From Scytalidium lignicola (Eukaryota > Ascomycota > Leotiomycetes), in assembly GCA_002812745.2 (NCBI GenBank), contig NCSJ02000050.1, forward strand, positions 116,179 to 180,178: 64,000 bases of DNA, given 5' to 3'. The position numbers and the translations under genes are program-made. Positions 24,883-38,096 of the stretch are shown here, one piece after another. The notes beneath the pieces are model-generated. The model was not told the origin of the DNA, did no database searches, and saw only the letters and a list, made by a program, of their open reading frames with translations. The stretch's first letter is position 1, and every line of letters starts with the position of its first letter.

Positions 24883-27236
24883 CTATAACTTTGCCCTGGG
24901 GGTCTCTTCAGCCAATGACTCCGCGTACATCTGATCCAGCTCTCCTCGGAATCTCTTCGCTGTTTGAGGTCGTTTGAGTTTGAGTCTAGGGTAAGATTGA
25001 GTTAGTATTCTCTCATCACTGTTGCTCTGGTTCTCATTTCTGAGATTTAGGTTTGGGGAAAAGACTAAATCAGAAAAGAATAGCAACGAGAAGGCGATAC
25101 TTACGTTGGTGTCAACAGCTCATTATCTATCGTGAATGGCTCTATCTCAAGCCATACGTTCCTGACTTTCTCATAGCTGTTGAACTTATGCTTTTTCCCA
25201 ACCTTGTCTAGCTCCTTTACGACGGCCTTTCTCACCCTTGCATCCTTCGCTGCAGCCTTAATTGCCTCAATATCATCAGCAGCAATGGTTCTCCTCAAGA
25301 CTGCACTGGCGAAAGGGGCGAAAGCATTCGGATCGATTCCGAAGATTGAAACCAAAAATGCCTGTGTGCTATCCCCATGGACATACGCTTGAGCTAACAT
25401 GTTGATGTTGGCCATATACACGTTCTCGATCCGCTCGGGTGAGATGTACTCTCCCTGAGCTAACTTCAAGACGTTCTTCCGCCTGTCGACGATGCTGAAC
25501 CGTCCCAGCTCATCCACACTAGCGATATCCCCAGTGTGAAACCACCCATCGGCATCGATCGCCTTCGCCGTCTCCTCAGGATTCTTGTAATATTCTTTGA
25601 ACACCATGGTTCCTCTCATCAATAACTCTCCTCGCGGATGAGGTTTATCGGTCACAAGGTAGTCCATGTCAGGCACAGACTCGAGGCACACTTCCACACC
25701 AGGCATGACCGCGCCGCAGTTTCCTGTGGAGTAATCATTGGCGAATTGCGCCAGGCCAACGGCATAGGATTCCGTGAGCCCATATCCCTGAATAAAATCA
25801 TTGCCTAATGCGGCGCGGAGGAATTGGTGCAGTGTTGGATCGATCGGGGCGGAACCAGAGACCATGCCTCTTGTGCGCTCCATACCAAGTGCAGCGCGGA
25901 CCTTTTTGGTGAAGAAGCGGTCGTAAAGGATGTGCTTGTTGGTTGCTTTACCTGGGGGAAGTTTCATGCTTGCAAACTTGGCATTTATCGCATGTCTGGC
26001 AATGGCACCTTTGGTGCCTGGTGCATCGATCGTGGCAGCTCGAAGGGCGGACCCAAAACGGTTGTAGAGACGGGGCACGGAGTTGAAGGCTGTGGGCTTG
26101 AGTGTTTTCATGTCGTCTACAAGTTGTAGAATGTCACCTCTGAAATATCCTATGCTGGCGCCTGCAGATAGGGCGGAATGCTCGGCGACACGCTGGTAGA
26201 TGTGCGCGAGTGGAAGATAGGAGATTAGGACATCGGTGGGATATGTATCAGTGCAGAGGCGGGCCGCTGTGAAACCTGCAACGGAGTTTGCATGGGACAG
26301 GACTACACCCTTTGGATTTCCCGTGGTTCCAGAAGTGTAGTTTATCGTGACCTTATCTTCTGGCATGGGGGGGTTCATGGGGAGGCCGGAAGCAGCACCG
26401 AGGTTCTCGACTTCTTTGATATCATAGATGGAGATGCCGACAGAGGCAGCCATGGCGTTTAGCAGGGCGGCTTTGGAGTTTCCTGGCTGTTCGCCGGCGT
26501 CTAACGGGTCTAAACAGACGATGATCTTGAGCGTTGGAATGCGGGGGGCAAGCTTCAGAAGGGTAGGGATGTGTGGAAGAGAGGTGACGACGCATCTGAG
26601 AGAGGCATGGTTGATGATGTATTCGGTGGCATCGGGGCCGAGGGTGTCATAGAGGGAGACTGTGAAGAGGGCTTGTGACATGGCGCCCAGATCTAAGGAA
26701 TGAAGAGTATTAGCGTTCATGTCTGGCTTCGCTTCTCCGGATCTTTTCGTTCTTTGCTTCTCTCTCTGGTTGGGATTCAATCCTAGGAGAGAAAATTCCA
26801 TGCTAACTTACCAGTAATCTGCCACTCAGGCCGGTTTTGACACCACAATCCGATTCCATACCTCGAATCGGTCACACCAATCTTCTTGTGCAGCACAACC
26901 AAGCCGGCACCAAAGTTCTTCCTTCGCTCGGCGACCTGCGCATAAGTGATCCACTCGTACTTGCCNAAACGTCTTGGTGGCAGGATCATATGGGCGGAAT
27001 CCTAGACAGCGGCCATTGGGTCTCTGCTTGACGGTGGCCTCGAAGGCGTCATGGGACGTCTTGATAGCGGGATCAACCGTCTGAAGGAGGGGCTTGTTGA
27101 CGAATTGCCAGTGACGGTAGATGGAGCTTTTCCCCTCGCTGGCACTGTTGGGAATCGGGAGCGAATAAGGAGTTCCTGGAGGGGGAGGGGTACGGAGAGC
27201 CTCAAAGGCGGCGAAGGTATCTTGTGTAGGAGCCAT
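24883..27236 (-). CDS. Long-chain acyl-CoA synthetase with C-terminal PTS1 (peroxisomal)
   Basis: ATP-dependent activation of fatty acids to acyl-CoA. Three exons on the minus strand: 27236-26812, 26692-25105 and 24985-24883. One N at 26966 breaks the frame in exon 1. Ignoring that base gives 704 residues with matching splice phases, so the N is probably an extra base call. Adenylate-forming motifs are visible: INYTSGTTGNPKGVV (P-loop), YLPLAHIYQR, QGYGLTES, DGWFHTGD and DRRKNVLKLAQGEYISPE. The C-terminus AKL fits the peroxisomal PTS1 consensus, so the protein probably feeds peroxisomal beta-oxidation, like yeast Faa2. The 5' flank is pyrimidine-rich on the coding strand. Confidence 0.95.
26966..26966. 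other. Ambiguous base causing an apparent frameshift
   Basis: The single N lies inside coding exon 1 of the acyl-CoA synthetase. Reading it as a base shifts the frame; leaving it out joins KTF to GKYEWITYAQV, as expected for the family, and restores the splice phase of the exon. Confidence 0.85.
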
Positions 27237-27317
27237 GGCGATTTGGAGATAGGTGTTGCGGGTTTATGTGGTGGTAAACTTGACCGAGATGCTATGTGAC
27301 TAGGTGCAAGAGTCTAG

Positions 27318-27331
27318 GTACAGTACTGTAC
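27318..27331. repeat. ACAGT-family palindrome
   Basis: Perfect 14-bp palindrome GTACAGTACTGTAC, 82 bp before the acyl-CoA synthetase start codon. It belongs to the dispersed intergenic family described in the findings. Confidence 0.8.
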
Positions 27332-28291
27332 AGGAGATAAGCTCGAAACCCCTGGGATTGGGGTGGTTTTCGATGTGAGGTCCTAGGGAGGGCAGACGCC
27401 ACCGTTGGGGAAGGGAAAAAGAAGATGATGAATGGTTGTGGAGGAGGATGATGATGAGGAAAGAAGGAAAGAAGAGCAGAGAATGGGAAGAGAAGAGAGA
27501 GCAGAATCAGAAGCGGCCGAAAGAAGGAAGAGAGAGAGACATGCCGACCCAGCATCTCCAAGTTTGCCGGCCGCACATGCTTTTCTGGTCTGGAGTTTTG
27601 TGGGAAGACGGCCGTGGTTGCTGGATCCGGGATGGTGGGCGAGCCATGGGCGGGGTGTGATTGGCTGAGCGCTTGGGTTCCTTGCGCAAAGAGGAAAGCT
27701 TCTCGCGGGTGCCGAGGTCTTTTTTGCTTCATCTCTGGCACAACAAAGGAACAAGTACACTGGGGCATGGTCACTGGTACATGCATAATTGCAGGACCGT
27801 CAGCCAGCCGTGCGGGTATTCGGTACGGCACAGTGCTGTATATGGTACGAACTTGGTACTTTGGATACGGGGTCCTGCAAACAATCCAGTGGCGGATTTT
27901 CCCACAGTCCGGCATTTCTCACCCTTGCCACCATCGACAACAACCAAAATGGACACGAGTAGACGAGGTGCGGGACTGTCATCAGTGATCCGTGATAGTC
28001 AACATCATCTGCACAGTACAGTAGAAGATAACTAATTATAACTATCAGCAGCATCACCATTCTATCATTCTCTGCTGGTCTTGCTCCGTCTCCTCCGCGT
28101 GGGTGAGTTGCGGGACATAAGCGCCAAAAAAAAAGATCCCGGGGATCCCGTCAGCACCGTAAAATTTAAGTCCGAATTGGTTCCACATGTCAATCAATGA
28201 CCTTCCCTTCTCGGTATGTAACTTATGTGTATGTACTTTTTTGGGGGATATAATTGCTGTAACCATCTCCTCTCAGCGGTCTTTGCTACAC

Positions 28292-28303
28292 TACAGTACT
28301 GTA
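28292..28303. repeat. ACAGT-family palindrome
   Basis: Perfect 12-bp palindrome TACAGTACTGTA in the same intergenic region. Confidence 0.75.
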
Positions 28304-29135
28304 TTACAAAAGTAGGGGGTGCTCGTGACACAACTTATGCTCTTTCACGTGTGTCGCATCTAGATTTCACATGCATGTGCCATGGCTTTAGATGACGCAT
28401 CATCTGCCCCAACCAGTTGCTTCTCCCGAGCGCTGTCCGCCAGTCCCAAGTCCCCCAGACACACGTCAGGGGCTGGTTTCCTTCCTGCCGAATCTTTCTC
28501 TCTCGCTGATTCGGTATTGTTTCGGCTCTCTTATTTGATGCCTGATTCTGGTGCGGGGGAAATGCACTATCCATCTTTTTGGTGCCGAGGGAAAACAACC
28601 ACCGAGCATATACTGTATCATGCGTCACGTGTAGTTAATTCTCATTGCCTGAGGACTCAATTTCCTTGGGACTTCTACGTGGACTTGTACGCTTGGGTCT
28701 GTGCGTTCAACTTCCCCAAACTGGAAATAAATGACCGGGTACCTTTTAAGCTTATTAATCAATTAGCCATTGATGCCCAGCACTTCCTCGCCTTCCTTGG
28801 AGACTACTTCGTAGAGCACATATACACCTGCTTACGGAGTACCTGAGACTGCATTCTCATAACTACGCTTACAGGAGAGTTGTCCTTGTAAATATTTCCA
28901 TTTTGCCGTCGTGCGATCATCTTTAGCGTACCTACGTACGCTTTCGCTACAGGTCTACTTATCCAAATCCATCCATGTATTCAACATCGCTCATAACGTC
29001 TCCTACTTCCACGTCTCTTTCACGGTGTGCACGGGTATAACAACCTCCGGAGATATAAACCACCCAGATCTCTCCAAGAATCACTTTGACTCTGCCAACA
29101 TCTTCAAACTCAACACTTCCGCCCTCTTTTTCCAT

Positions 29136-31006
<1,871 letters not shown>

Positions 31007-32237
31007 TGTACCTGTGACTTTGGACTGGACGAGTTTGTTGATGGGTCAATTACTCTTTGGAAGAAGAGATCTCAAGTGTGACCAAAGTAGCAGAAAGAAA
31101 AAAGGAACAAGCCAACCTGTTCCTCTGGTTCGCGCGAACTCGACTGGGAACAGTTCGCTCTGGTCCCTTTAAAGCCCCTCTCTAGTGCCAGGGTGTGGCC
31201 GAGTGGATGGTGGGGTAGTGCGAGCACGCCATATCACAACATCCAGAGAAATTCCTTGCGGCCGTGATCGTGATCGTGATCGCTTTCTCCTCGTCGTGGG
31301 CAATGGAGTGACTGTAGCCATAGGGTAAGGAGTCTAATAAGTTTATGCATGGGCATCTTCCGTTGCTAAATTGCAGCACTTGTACTGAAGCAACCCCCTC
31401 CAACTCCTGCATTTACCCCTCTAAGGGCCTTCAGATACAGCCGTCTACCCGGAGGCCTTGCTGACTGGACATAATTCATACTTGGCATAATCCTCAAATC
31501 ACTGTTACATGTACATATTTCCTTCTCTGAATAAAACCAGAAATCGGGGTAGTTATGTCTTTAAATGGTAGAGCCGCAGGGTTGTTCTTGGTGGGGGAGG
31601 TGACAATTGAGGCCTAGCTTCAAATATCACGTGTCCTACATAGCTTTTAGTAAACAGTGAACCATTGTTTTTTGATTGATATTCATTTAACTTATACTAG
31701 CCATTTTGTTCTGTGCGTTATCTCTCACTCTTTATTAAAGAAGTCAATTATCGTAGTCACGTTGCCTCTTCTCCTTTAGGGGCGAGTGGATTTACAAAGA
31801 GGCCTATGTCCATAATAATCACCAGGATGAAAGAACTGCCAATAACTGAACTGTGCTGGAGCAGATAGCACGTGCTCCCTGGGTCTGCCCTATGGGCCGC
31901 TCTCCACTCTCGGTTTCCCCCTTGTCTCTTCGCCTGTTAAGAGGTCGGTCGGGTTTCAACCGAACCCTTTCCCAGGCCTTTTTCCAGTCCAGTTGTTACA
32001 GGCTGCATAATACAGTAATAATAGAAAGCCCATGTTTCACTGTGGAGGAGACATTTTGGCTAATGCATTCAATCTGAAACCCCAACATTGTATTGCGGTA
32101 AGAAAGGCGGTAGACACGGCAGCATCCTTCAATTGTGGGGGAGCACACACGGTAACACAGCTAAGAGACCGACCCATGGCATAAAGGAAGAAAAGACAAG
32201 GCGTAAAAGTGAAATAGCTCTCTCTTATTAATTATTA

Positions 32238-32256
32238 CTGTACACAGTACTGTACC
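32238..32256. repeat. ACAGT-family repeat
   Basis: Imperfect inverted copy: CTGTACACAGTACTGTACC, in the intergenic region. Confidence 0.7.
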
Positions 32257-33224
32257 GTGTAGTTTTTTCTTCTTCTTTGCTTTCCTTGGCTTTTTTTCTT
32301 CGGCGATCTCCCCCCAAAGGGTCATCACATCCGTAATAAAATAGTCGGTTTGTCGTATAAGTAGTAAGAGGTTGACAGAAAAAGGAAAGTAGTCAAAAGG
32401 TCCATGCACTTTGGAGGGTTTGACCGGTGTTTAACAGCGGCTGAGCGGAGATTGCAGAAGTGGGAACGTTCAAGCTTTTTTTGCTGTGATTGCCTCCATC
32501 ATTTGACGCCTGCCCAATGAAGCTAGTTCATAGGCTCATTGATTGGAGAGTGGCTTGAGGGGTGGCTCTTTGATTGTAGTCTGCACAGAGCTCGATAACC
32601 TAATAAAATACTGTAAATTTTGGCGAGGTAACGCGATGGAGCGGCTAATACAGTAATTAATTAATTCAAAATCGTGGCCGTGGCTTTTGGGCACTGATGA
32701 TTCGACCACATTCTCCATGTGCTGTGTACAGCATTGCTCGTAGTCAGTCTTCTGGTGTGGTCGGTGTCCGAGGAGGGAGTAGTTTGACGACAAGATGGTT
32801 TTGCGAGGGGACAAGTCTTACAGGAGCGTTCTATATTAATTACAAAGTAAGTTACTCTGTAAGGGGTAAAGGATAGGGGAGAGTTCGCTCCGTCGCTTGC
32901 TGTCGTCCCATGCTTTGGACGGGTCCCTGCAGATTCGATTCGATCCGTTGTTGACGTTAGACTGCGGGTGTGTTTCCCCCCCCTCAAACTACAGTCCACC
33001 ACTCCAACGTGCCAATCTGCTCTAGACGCTTCGATCCATTGTAGATCGTAGAGCTGCTGGAATCACGGTCAAAGAACTGGACAAATTCGGTGATGTGAAC
33101 GCGATAAACTAAAAGTAGAATCAGAACCTGAATCTGGCAGATCAAAGTACCCCAACCAGCAAACTAATAGACAAATTCTCTCTGGCGCTTACATCCTCTT
33201 CATTTTGATCGCCAGTTCCTTACT

Positions 33225-33440
33225 CCCCTCCCCCCCGCTGAATACGGGCTTCTTTGATGGTTTAGCCTGCTCGGCCGCCCTGGCCTGTTCCTGTCTCCTC
33301 CCGTAATTGCACCTCACGATAGTTACCTTCCCCTCTGCACCTACTTTAAATCATGCCTCATCCCACCCCCCCTGCCACCTCTTCTGCCCTTCCTCTCTTC
33401 TCACCCTCTCTTGCACCTTCTCTTGAGATCGCACACGCTC
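33225..33440 (+). promoter_or_regulatory. CT-rich leader tract upstream of MARVEL gene
   Basis: Long pyrimidine-rich tract on the coding strand ending about 360 bp before the MARVEL ATG. It is typical of strongly expressed genes in filamentous fungi. The start site is inferred, not seen. Confidence 0.45.
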
Positions 33441-33798
33441 CTTAGCCTTCGCCCATTGCAAACGGCGACTCTTTTTTCTTACAAAAAGATCGTAATCCTT
33501 ATTATCTTCATACGCTCCTTAACTACGCGCGCACTAGCTGCTGTCGCCCTGCACTCTTTAACTGAATAATCGATTGCGTTGTGATATTTGAAGTGCTGTC
33601 GCATCAGAACCACAGTGTACTATATCACTCGACATCATATCACGTCGCATCACATATTATTGCGCATCGCCTTGCCTCTGCTCGACGATATACATCAACA
33701 ACAAACAATCTTAATCGCATCATCGCATACCCACGGCGCGTCCCAAACTAGGGACAGAATACACTCCTTCGGACATCTCTTTTCTACCGCTCTTACAC

Positions 33799-34454
33799 AT
33801 GGCTGGCATCCTTCTTCCGCTGCGCATTGCGCAATCACTTTTTGCTATCATCATTCTCGGTCTCTCGGGCTACGGTATGGTGCTCCACTCTGTAGTAGAC
33901 AGGATGGAAGCAGGTCGCTGACGTGCAGTAGTTGCATCTTGGTACAACGAGGAGACTTCGACCCCGTCTCCTGCCCGCATTAACTTTCTCTTCTTTGCAG
34001 CGGTATTCTCCCTGCTCTCCATTCTCTATCTCGAGCTTTCTCCCCGCGTTGGTGGTGGTAGAGGTATGTTGACGCTCTGGGGTGATGTTCCTGCCGCATC
34101 GTCGAAATACCTCGAATGTTTTTGAGCATGGCAGCAGGCTAACCACTCTACTCAGCATCACATCCTTATGCAAATCTCGCCGTTGAGTTTCTTAATACCA
34201 TCTTCTTTTTCTCGGGGTTTGTCGCTCTCGCGGCTTTTCTCGCCAAAGTCCCTATCTGTGTCGGGCCAGTCTGTGGCTGCGCTCGCGCTGATGCCGTCTT
34301 CTTGTCGTTTGTATTGGTCCTCTGGCTTGGTACCAATGCTATTCATGTGTATGAGTGGTTGAAGGGTGGACTCTCGGCCGCCCAGACGGACAGGAAAGCA
34401 ACGGCAGTGATGAAGGAGACTGCGGCGCAAGTTCGTGCCCAACAGGAGGCATAG
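33799..34454 (+). CDS. MARVEL-domain four-TM membrane protein (Nce102-like class)
   Basis: Three exons, 33799-33874, 33932-34063 and 34156-34454, give 168 residues. The four-helix MARVEL layout is visible: TM1 at the N-terminus (LRIAQSLFAIIILGLSGYG), TM2 (INFLFFAAVFSLLSILYLE), TM3 (LAVEFLNTIFFFSGFVALAAFL) and TM4 (AVFLSFVLVLWLGTNAIHVY). A short Ala/Gln-rich cytosolic tail ends in AQQEA. Fungal members act at the plasma membrane, in eisosome organisation or non-classical export, or are uncharacterised. The specific role here is unknown. Both introns are short (57 and 92 bp) with GTATGG and GTATGT donors. Confidence 0.82.
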
Positions 34455-35289
34455 ATGTTGGAAAGCGGTTGATTTTTCAACAGACGCAACTAAATGGAAA
34501 TGAGCTTCGCTATTATGACGGGGCTGGGGGCACAATATCCTGTGGTAATGGTAATTGTCTTGATGACTGATGGTTCTTGATTCTTGTCCCTCAGTGGATT
34601 ATTTGGAATAGGGAGGTTGGCTTGGAGCGTTGTTTTGGGCAATATTGCATGCAACAACCCCGCAGCGGCGGGGTCCTGCTGTACTCGGCATGGAGCGCAT
34701 CTTGCTGAGCAAAATTTGGAATGACTTGATGGAAATATAACTTAATTTTGTATCTATTACCAGCTAATTTTTGTTGGCTGCATTGATTTGAGGGGTGTTG
34801 GAGTATTCTTTCGGAGCTTGGAGCTTGGAGCAGGTAGCTTGGAAGTGAATACAAATCATGATGGATTTGTCAATTGCAATGTCTTAAACTGCGCCTTTTG
34901 CAAATATTCTCATTTAAGTCTTGTAAATCATCGTAAATGGAAAAAAACATATGATGGATGACACAAGGAGATATGAGAAGGTAGAAATTAACTTATGCCC
35001 GTGCAAGAAACCCGACGAGGTATGCACTCTTTTTAGACTTAAGTTGCCAAGTTACCAACCTTCTATTTTTCGGAATTCATAACCAGATCAGATGGAGATG
35101 GTTTCTAGATAGACAAATTTATTTTAGAGGAAGTTAGAGTAAGCTTGATAGTAAACGTGACGAATAGAGGAAGCTAGGTACGTACACTCGCCTAAACTTT
35201 CCATACCCTTGTAGCTCCAACATCATCATTTACAAACATATCGCTCCATCAAAGTGCTCTCGATCTTCACAAACCCATACGACAGCGAC
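34455..35289. other. Intergenic region
   Basis: 835 bp containing the 3' UTR of the MARVEL gene and the promoter of EMC7. AT-rich; nothing further recognised. Confidence 0.5.
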
Positions 35290-36194
35290 ATGCGTCTCCA
35301 GGCTATAGCTGGCCTTGCGGGGCTTCTCACTACAGCCTCTGCTATCCATCTCCGCATCTTCGTTCCTTCATCCTCCCAGCTAGCCAACCCATCCACTCTC
35401 CCCTCCACCACAAGCGCAACGCTTACCTCCCTCTCCTACCAGCAATCTGCCGTCCTGCGTGCCGATAACGCCTTTGATTTCCGCAATGTCAGCTCAGGAA
35501 GCTATTTATTAGATGTGCATTGCCCGACATTCTCATTTTGGCCCCTGAGAATTGATGTGCATCCTGAATCTCCTCCAAAAGGCGCTGCTGATGACGAGAA
35601 AGCCCCTGTAGTACAGGGTTGGTACACGTTTAGAGGGAATGAATGGGATAATAAAGGGGAGGAGATACCTGTCAGGGAAGTAGTAGAAGCTAAAGATGGG
35701 AAGGAGGCAGTTTATGGGTTCGATGTAAAGGCAGGACAAGAAAAGGATTATTTTGTCGAAAGGGTAGGGTGTAAGTATCTCTACATAATTTGTTTCTCTG
35801 TCTTGGCCCCTAATAGGACTGGCTTATTTGGATATTTGCAAGCATACTAATGTTGGGTTTTGGATACAGTTTCACCATTTGCAATGCTTAAGAGCCCGAT
35901 GATTCTCATTGCACTCTTCAGTATGGCTATTGTGTTCGGCATGCCTTATCTCCTAGAAAATAGTGAGCCTTTCCAACCTTTTTACCCAACTAACTCTCTA
36001 TAAACTGACACATTATTCTAGTGGATGAAGAAACAAAGGCAGAGTTCCAAGAGAGACAAAAATCTTCAGCATTAAGTGGTAATGCTGCTGCTAATCCTCT
36101 TCAGAACTTCGATGCGGCTGCATGGTTAGCTGGAACTTCGTCCAAAAAAACTGAAAGGACCGAAGCCCCAGTAGAGAAAGGAGTCACACGATAA
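35290..36194 (+). CDS. EMC7: ER membrane protein complex subunit 7
   Basis: Three exons, 35290-35770, 35870-35962 and 36022-36194, give 248 residues. A signal peptide is visible at residues 1 to about 18 (MRLQAIAGLAGLLTTASA). A lumenal beta-sandwich domain follows, with FDFRNVSSGSYLLDVHCPTF and FWPLRIDVHP typical of EMC7 (yeast Sop4). Then comes one transmembrane helix at about 170-190 (MILIALFSMAIVFGMPYLLE) and a cytosolic tail with PLQNFDAAAWLAGTSSKK. EMC inserts tail-anchored and multipass membrane proteins into the ER. I chose the ATG at 35290 because it begins the signal peptide; the frame is open further upstream but has no ATG. The gene converges with the WW-domain gene. Confidence 0.9.
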
Positions 36195-36530
36195 TGTATT
36201 TCACGGGTTATGAATGTGCTTGATAGATACTATAAATATTATTCATATTGACAGGGAGTTTGCAAAGCTATCTGCACAGCTATCGCTTGTGACGCATTTC
36301 AGAGACCGTTATATTCATGGAAACCTGACTCAGGATCAGAATTTCGGCAAAGAGAATCAAAGAAGAAAAATGTTGAGTATTTGTTTAGCAAACGACGCCT
36401 ACGCAACGGAGAGTATTGATTTGACTGAAAGGAATAGAAAACTCTCATCCGAGACACACGTGTTGTTGCCATTCTACGAGTCTCCTCGCAGATTAACCAT
36501 CTCTAGGAGTTTGATAGTCCTTCAAATAAT
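36195..36530. other. Convergent intergenic region
   Basis: 336 bp between the stop codons of EMC7 and the WW-domain gene. No element recognised. Confidence 0.5.
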
Positions 36531-37558
36531 TTAGAAGTCTCCTCCACCACCGTCATCACCTCCACCATAATCTCCACCACCATCGCCATTTTGTTCTCCT
36601 TGGTCTAGACGAAACAGTCAGCATAATGAAATCGGATAACTTCTAACAATGGGATCTGTATGGTATGACTTACCGTATCCTTGTTGATATTCATGATCAT
36701 CATGGTCCTCAATAGCATCCGTAATCAAGGCTCCTCCAATTAATCCAGCACCTAGACCTAGAGCTGCTCCACCCATAGCACCCATACCTCCGCCTGACCT
36801 TTGCGGTGGCGGTGCCTGCTGCTGGTATCCTCCATATCCAGGACCAGGACCGTACCCGCCTGGAGGTCCGTATCCACCTCCACTATAACCTGGGCCAGGG
36901 GCGTATCCTTGTGGCGGGTAGCCTTGCGGGGGATAACCGCCGCCACCATAACCCTGAGGCGGGCCCTGATAACCGTATGCTGCTTGTGGAGGTGGCCTTC
37001 CGTATCCGCCGCCGCCGTATCCACCAGCTGGAGGATACTGGTTACCCGATCCTGACGTCTTACCTAGCAGCTTACCAAGGAATCCCCTTGGCTTTTGCTC
37101 TCGTGGTGGGAGATCGGGACTGCCATATCCTCGACTGGGTGATCCGACACTTCGGGCTCGCGCATCCTCTTCTGCTTGGAGCCTCGCCGCTAACACTGCA
37201 TCATCTTCGGTATTAGAAGACGAATTCGAGGGACGGGTCTCGTATGGAACCCTCTTAGTATCCGTTGGGTGGTTGGAACCGCCTCCAATGTATGATGGTG
37301 GTGGTCCTGGAGGTGATGTGTCATCACCTGGTGGATATACAGGCTCTGTCGGCCTCTCCCATTGCGACTTCTTCGTGTAAATGTTGACGTAAAACCTGTC
37401 GCAGTATAGTAAGTAACTGTATAGATCTGGACTACTAGAATTCGGACTCGCAAGGCGGGAGATACGTACCACTCTTTGTATTGTTCATTCCATTGTGCCT
37501 TCCATCCCGCAGGAACCTTGGGAGGTGGGGGTCCGCTTGGGGGTACAAAATCCGCCAT
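36531..37558 (-). CDS. WW-domain protein with Gly/Pro/Tyr-rich tail
   Basis: Three exons on the minus strand, 37558-37470, 37395-36674 and 36604-36531, totalling 294 residues. A single WW domain lies at about residues 14-46 (AGWKAQWNEQYKEWFYVN, then SQWERPTEP); such domains bind proline-rich ligands. The middle part has the acidic helix DDAVLAARLQAEEDAR, which resembles ubiquitin-interacting helices. After that come many GYGGGGY and QGYPPQGY units, a hydrophobic Gly/Ala patch (GAALGLGAGLIGGALITDAIED), and a tail DGGGDYGGGDDGGGGDF. Such low-complexity tails occur in fungal proteins of unknown function. Intron 1 lies inside the WW domain. Confidence 0.87.
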
Positions 37559-38096
37559 CTTTAGAGGCTCGTTGCTTGTTGTATGTGGATGTCCACAATG
37601 AAACAACCGATCTGTAAAATCGAAATAGAACCCAGAAGTTGGCGGCAACCTTATATGTGAATGAAAGGGACGAGGAGCAACCGCCGAGGCGGCCGTAGGG
37701 GTTGACTTGCCCCACCACGCGTAACTCGTTGCTAAGCCACACTTGGCTTGCGGATGAGTTAATTATTAGTTACAGTAGCCACACCAGCTTCCGGATCAAA
37801 GGCTACATGTGTCATTCATTCGTCAATAGCTCCGGTCTACACGCAGTAGAAGGCGCGGTTACATTCTAGAAGCAGTCATATACTGGTCACCTGGATTTGC
37901 CCTTCAGCTCAGCACAGCACATTACACACTATTATTATTTTTGGTGAAAGGAAAATCAAAGAACATTTCAAAAAGGCTATCATTGCGAACGTTCCCCATC
38001 CAGGACGTTCCAGAATCTCCGAACGCCAGCAATGCAAATCCACAAAGCCCAAAGCCCAGAAGCATGATCTACATCCATTCTAATACATGGCATCTC
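37559..38096. other. Intergenic region
   Basis: 538 bp between two genes on the minus strand. It is the promoter of the WW gene plus the 3' UTR of the Rab gene. No element recognised. Confidence 0.5.

Larger units (their letters stand above)
27237..29135. promoter_or_regulatory. Intergenic region upstream of acyl-CoA synthetase
   Basis: 1.9 kb. A pyrimidine-rich leader (coding strand minus, about 27415-27540) lies before the acyl-CoA synthetase ATG. Palindromic copies of the ACAGT family sit at 27318-27331 and 28292-28303, with weaker copies at about 27830 and 28011. A 154-codon open frame at 28382-28846 has no recognisable domain. The right part holds the 3' UTR of the sulfhydrylase gene. 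Confidence 0.5.
31007..33798. promoter_or_regulatory. Divergent intergenic region, OAH sulfhydrylase / MARVEL gene
   Basis: 2.8 kb. It contains three GTGATC units near 31264-31282 and ACAGT-family copies at 32238-32256, 32608 and 32650. A strongly pyrimidine-rich stretch at about 33225-33440 is a likely leader or core promoter of the MARVEL gene. Several short open frames overlap on both strands without recognisable domains, so I call none. Confidence 0.5.

Noticed and set aside
27292..27915. 207-codon open frame on the minus strand upstream of the acyl-CoA synthetase
   Set aside because: Low-complexity Ser/Pro/Leu sequence from a pyrimidine-rich leader, with several overlapping frames and no domain.
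28382..28846. 154-codon open frame in the intergenic region
   Set aside because: No recognisable domain, no matching splice pattern and no supporting context.
35254..35289. Upstream extension of EMC7
   Set aside because: The frame is open but starts without ATG; the ATG at 35290 begins a clear signal peptide.
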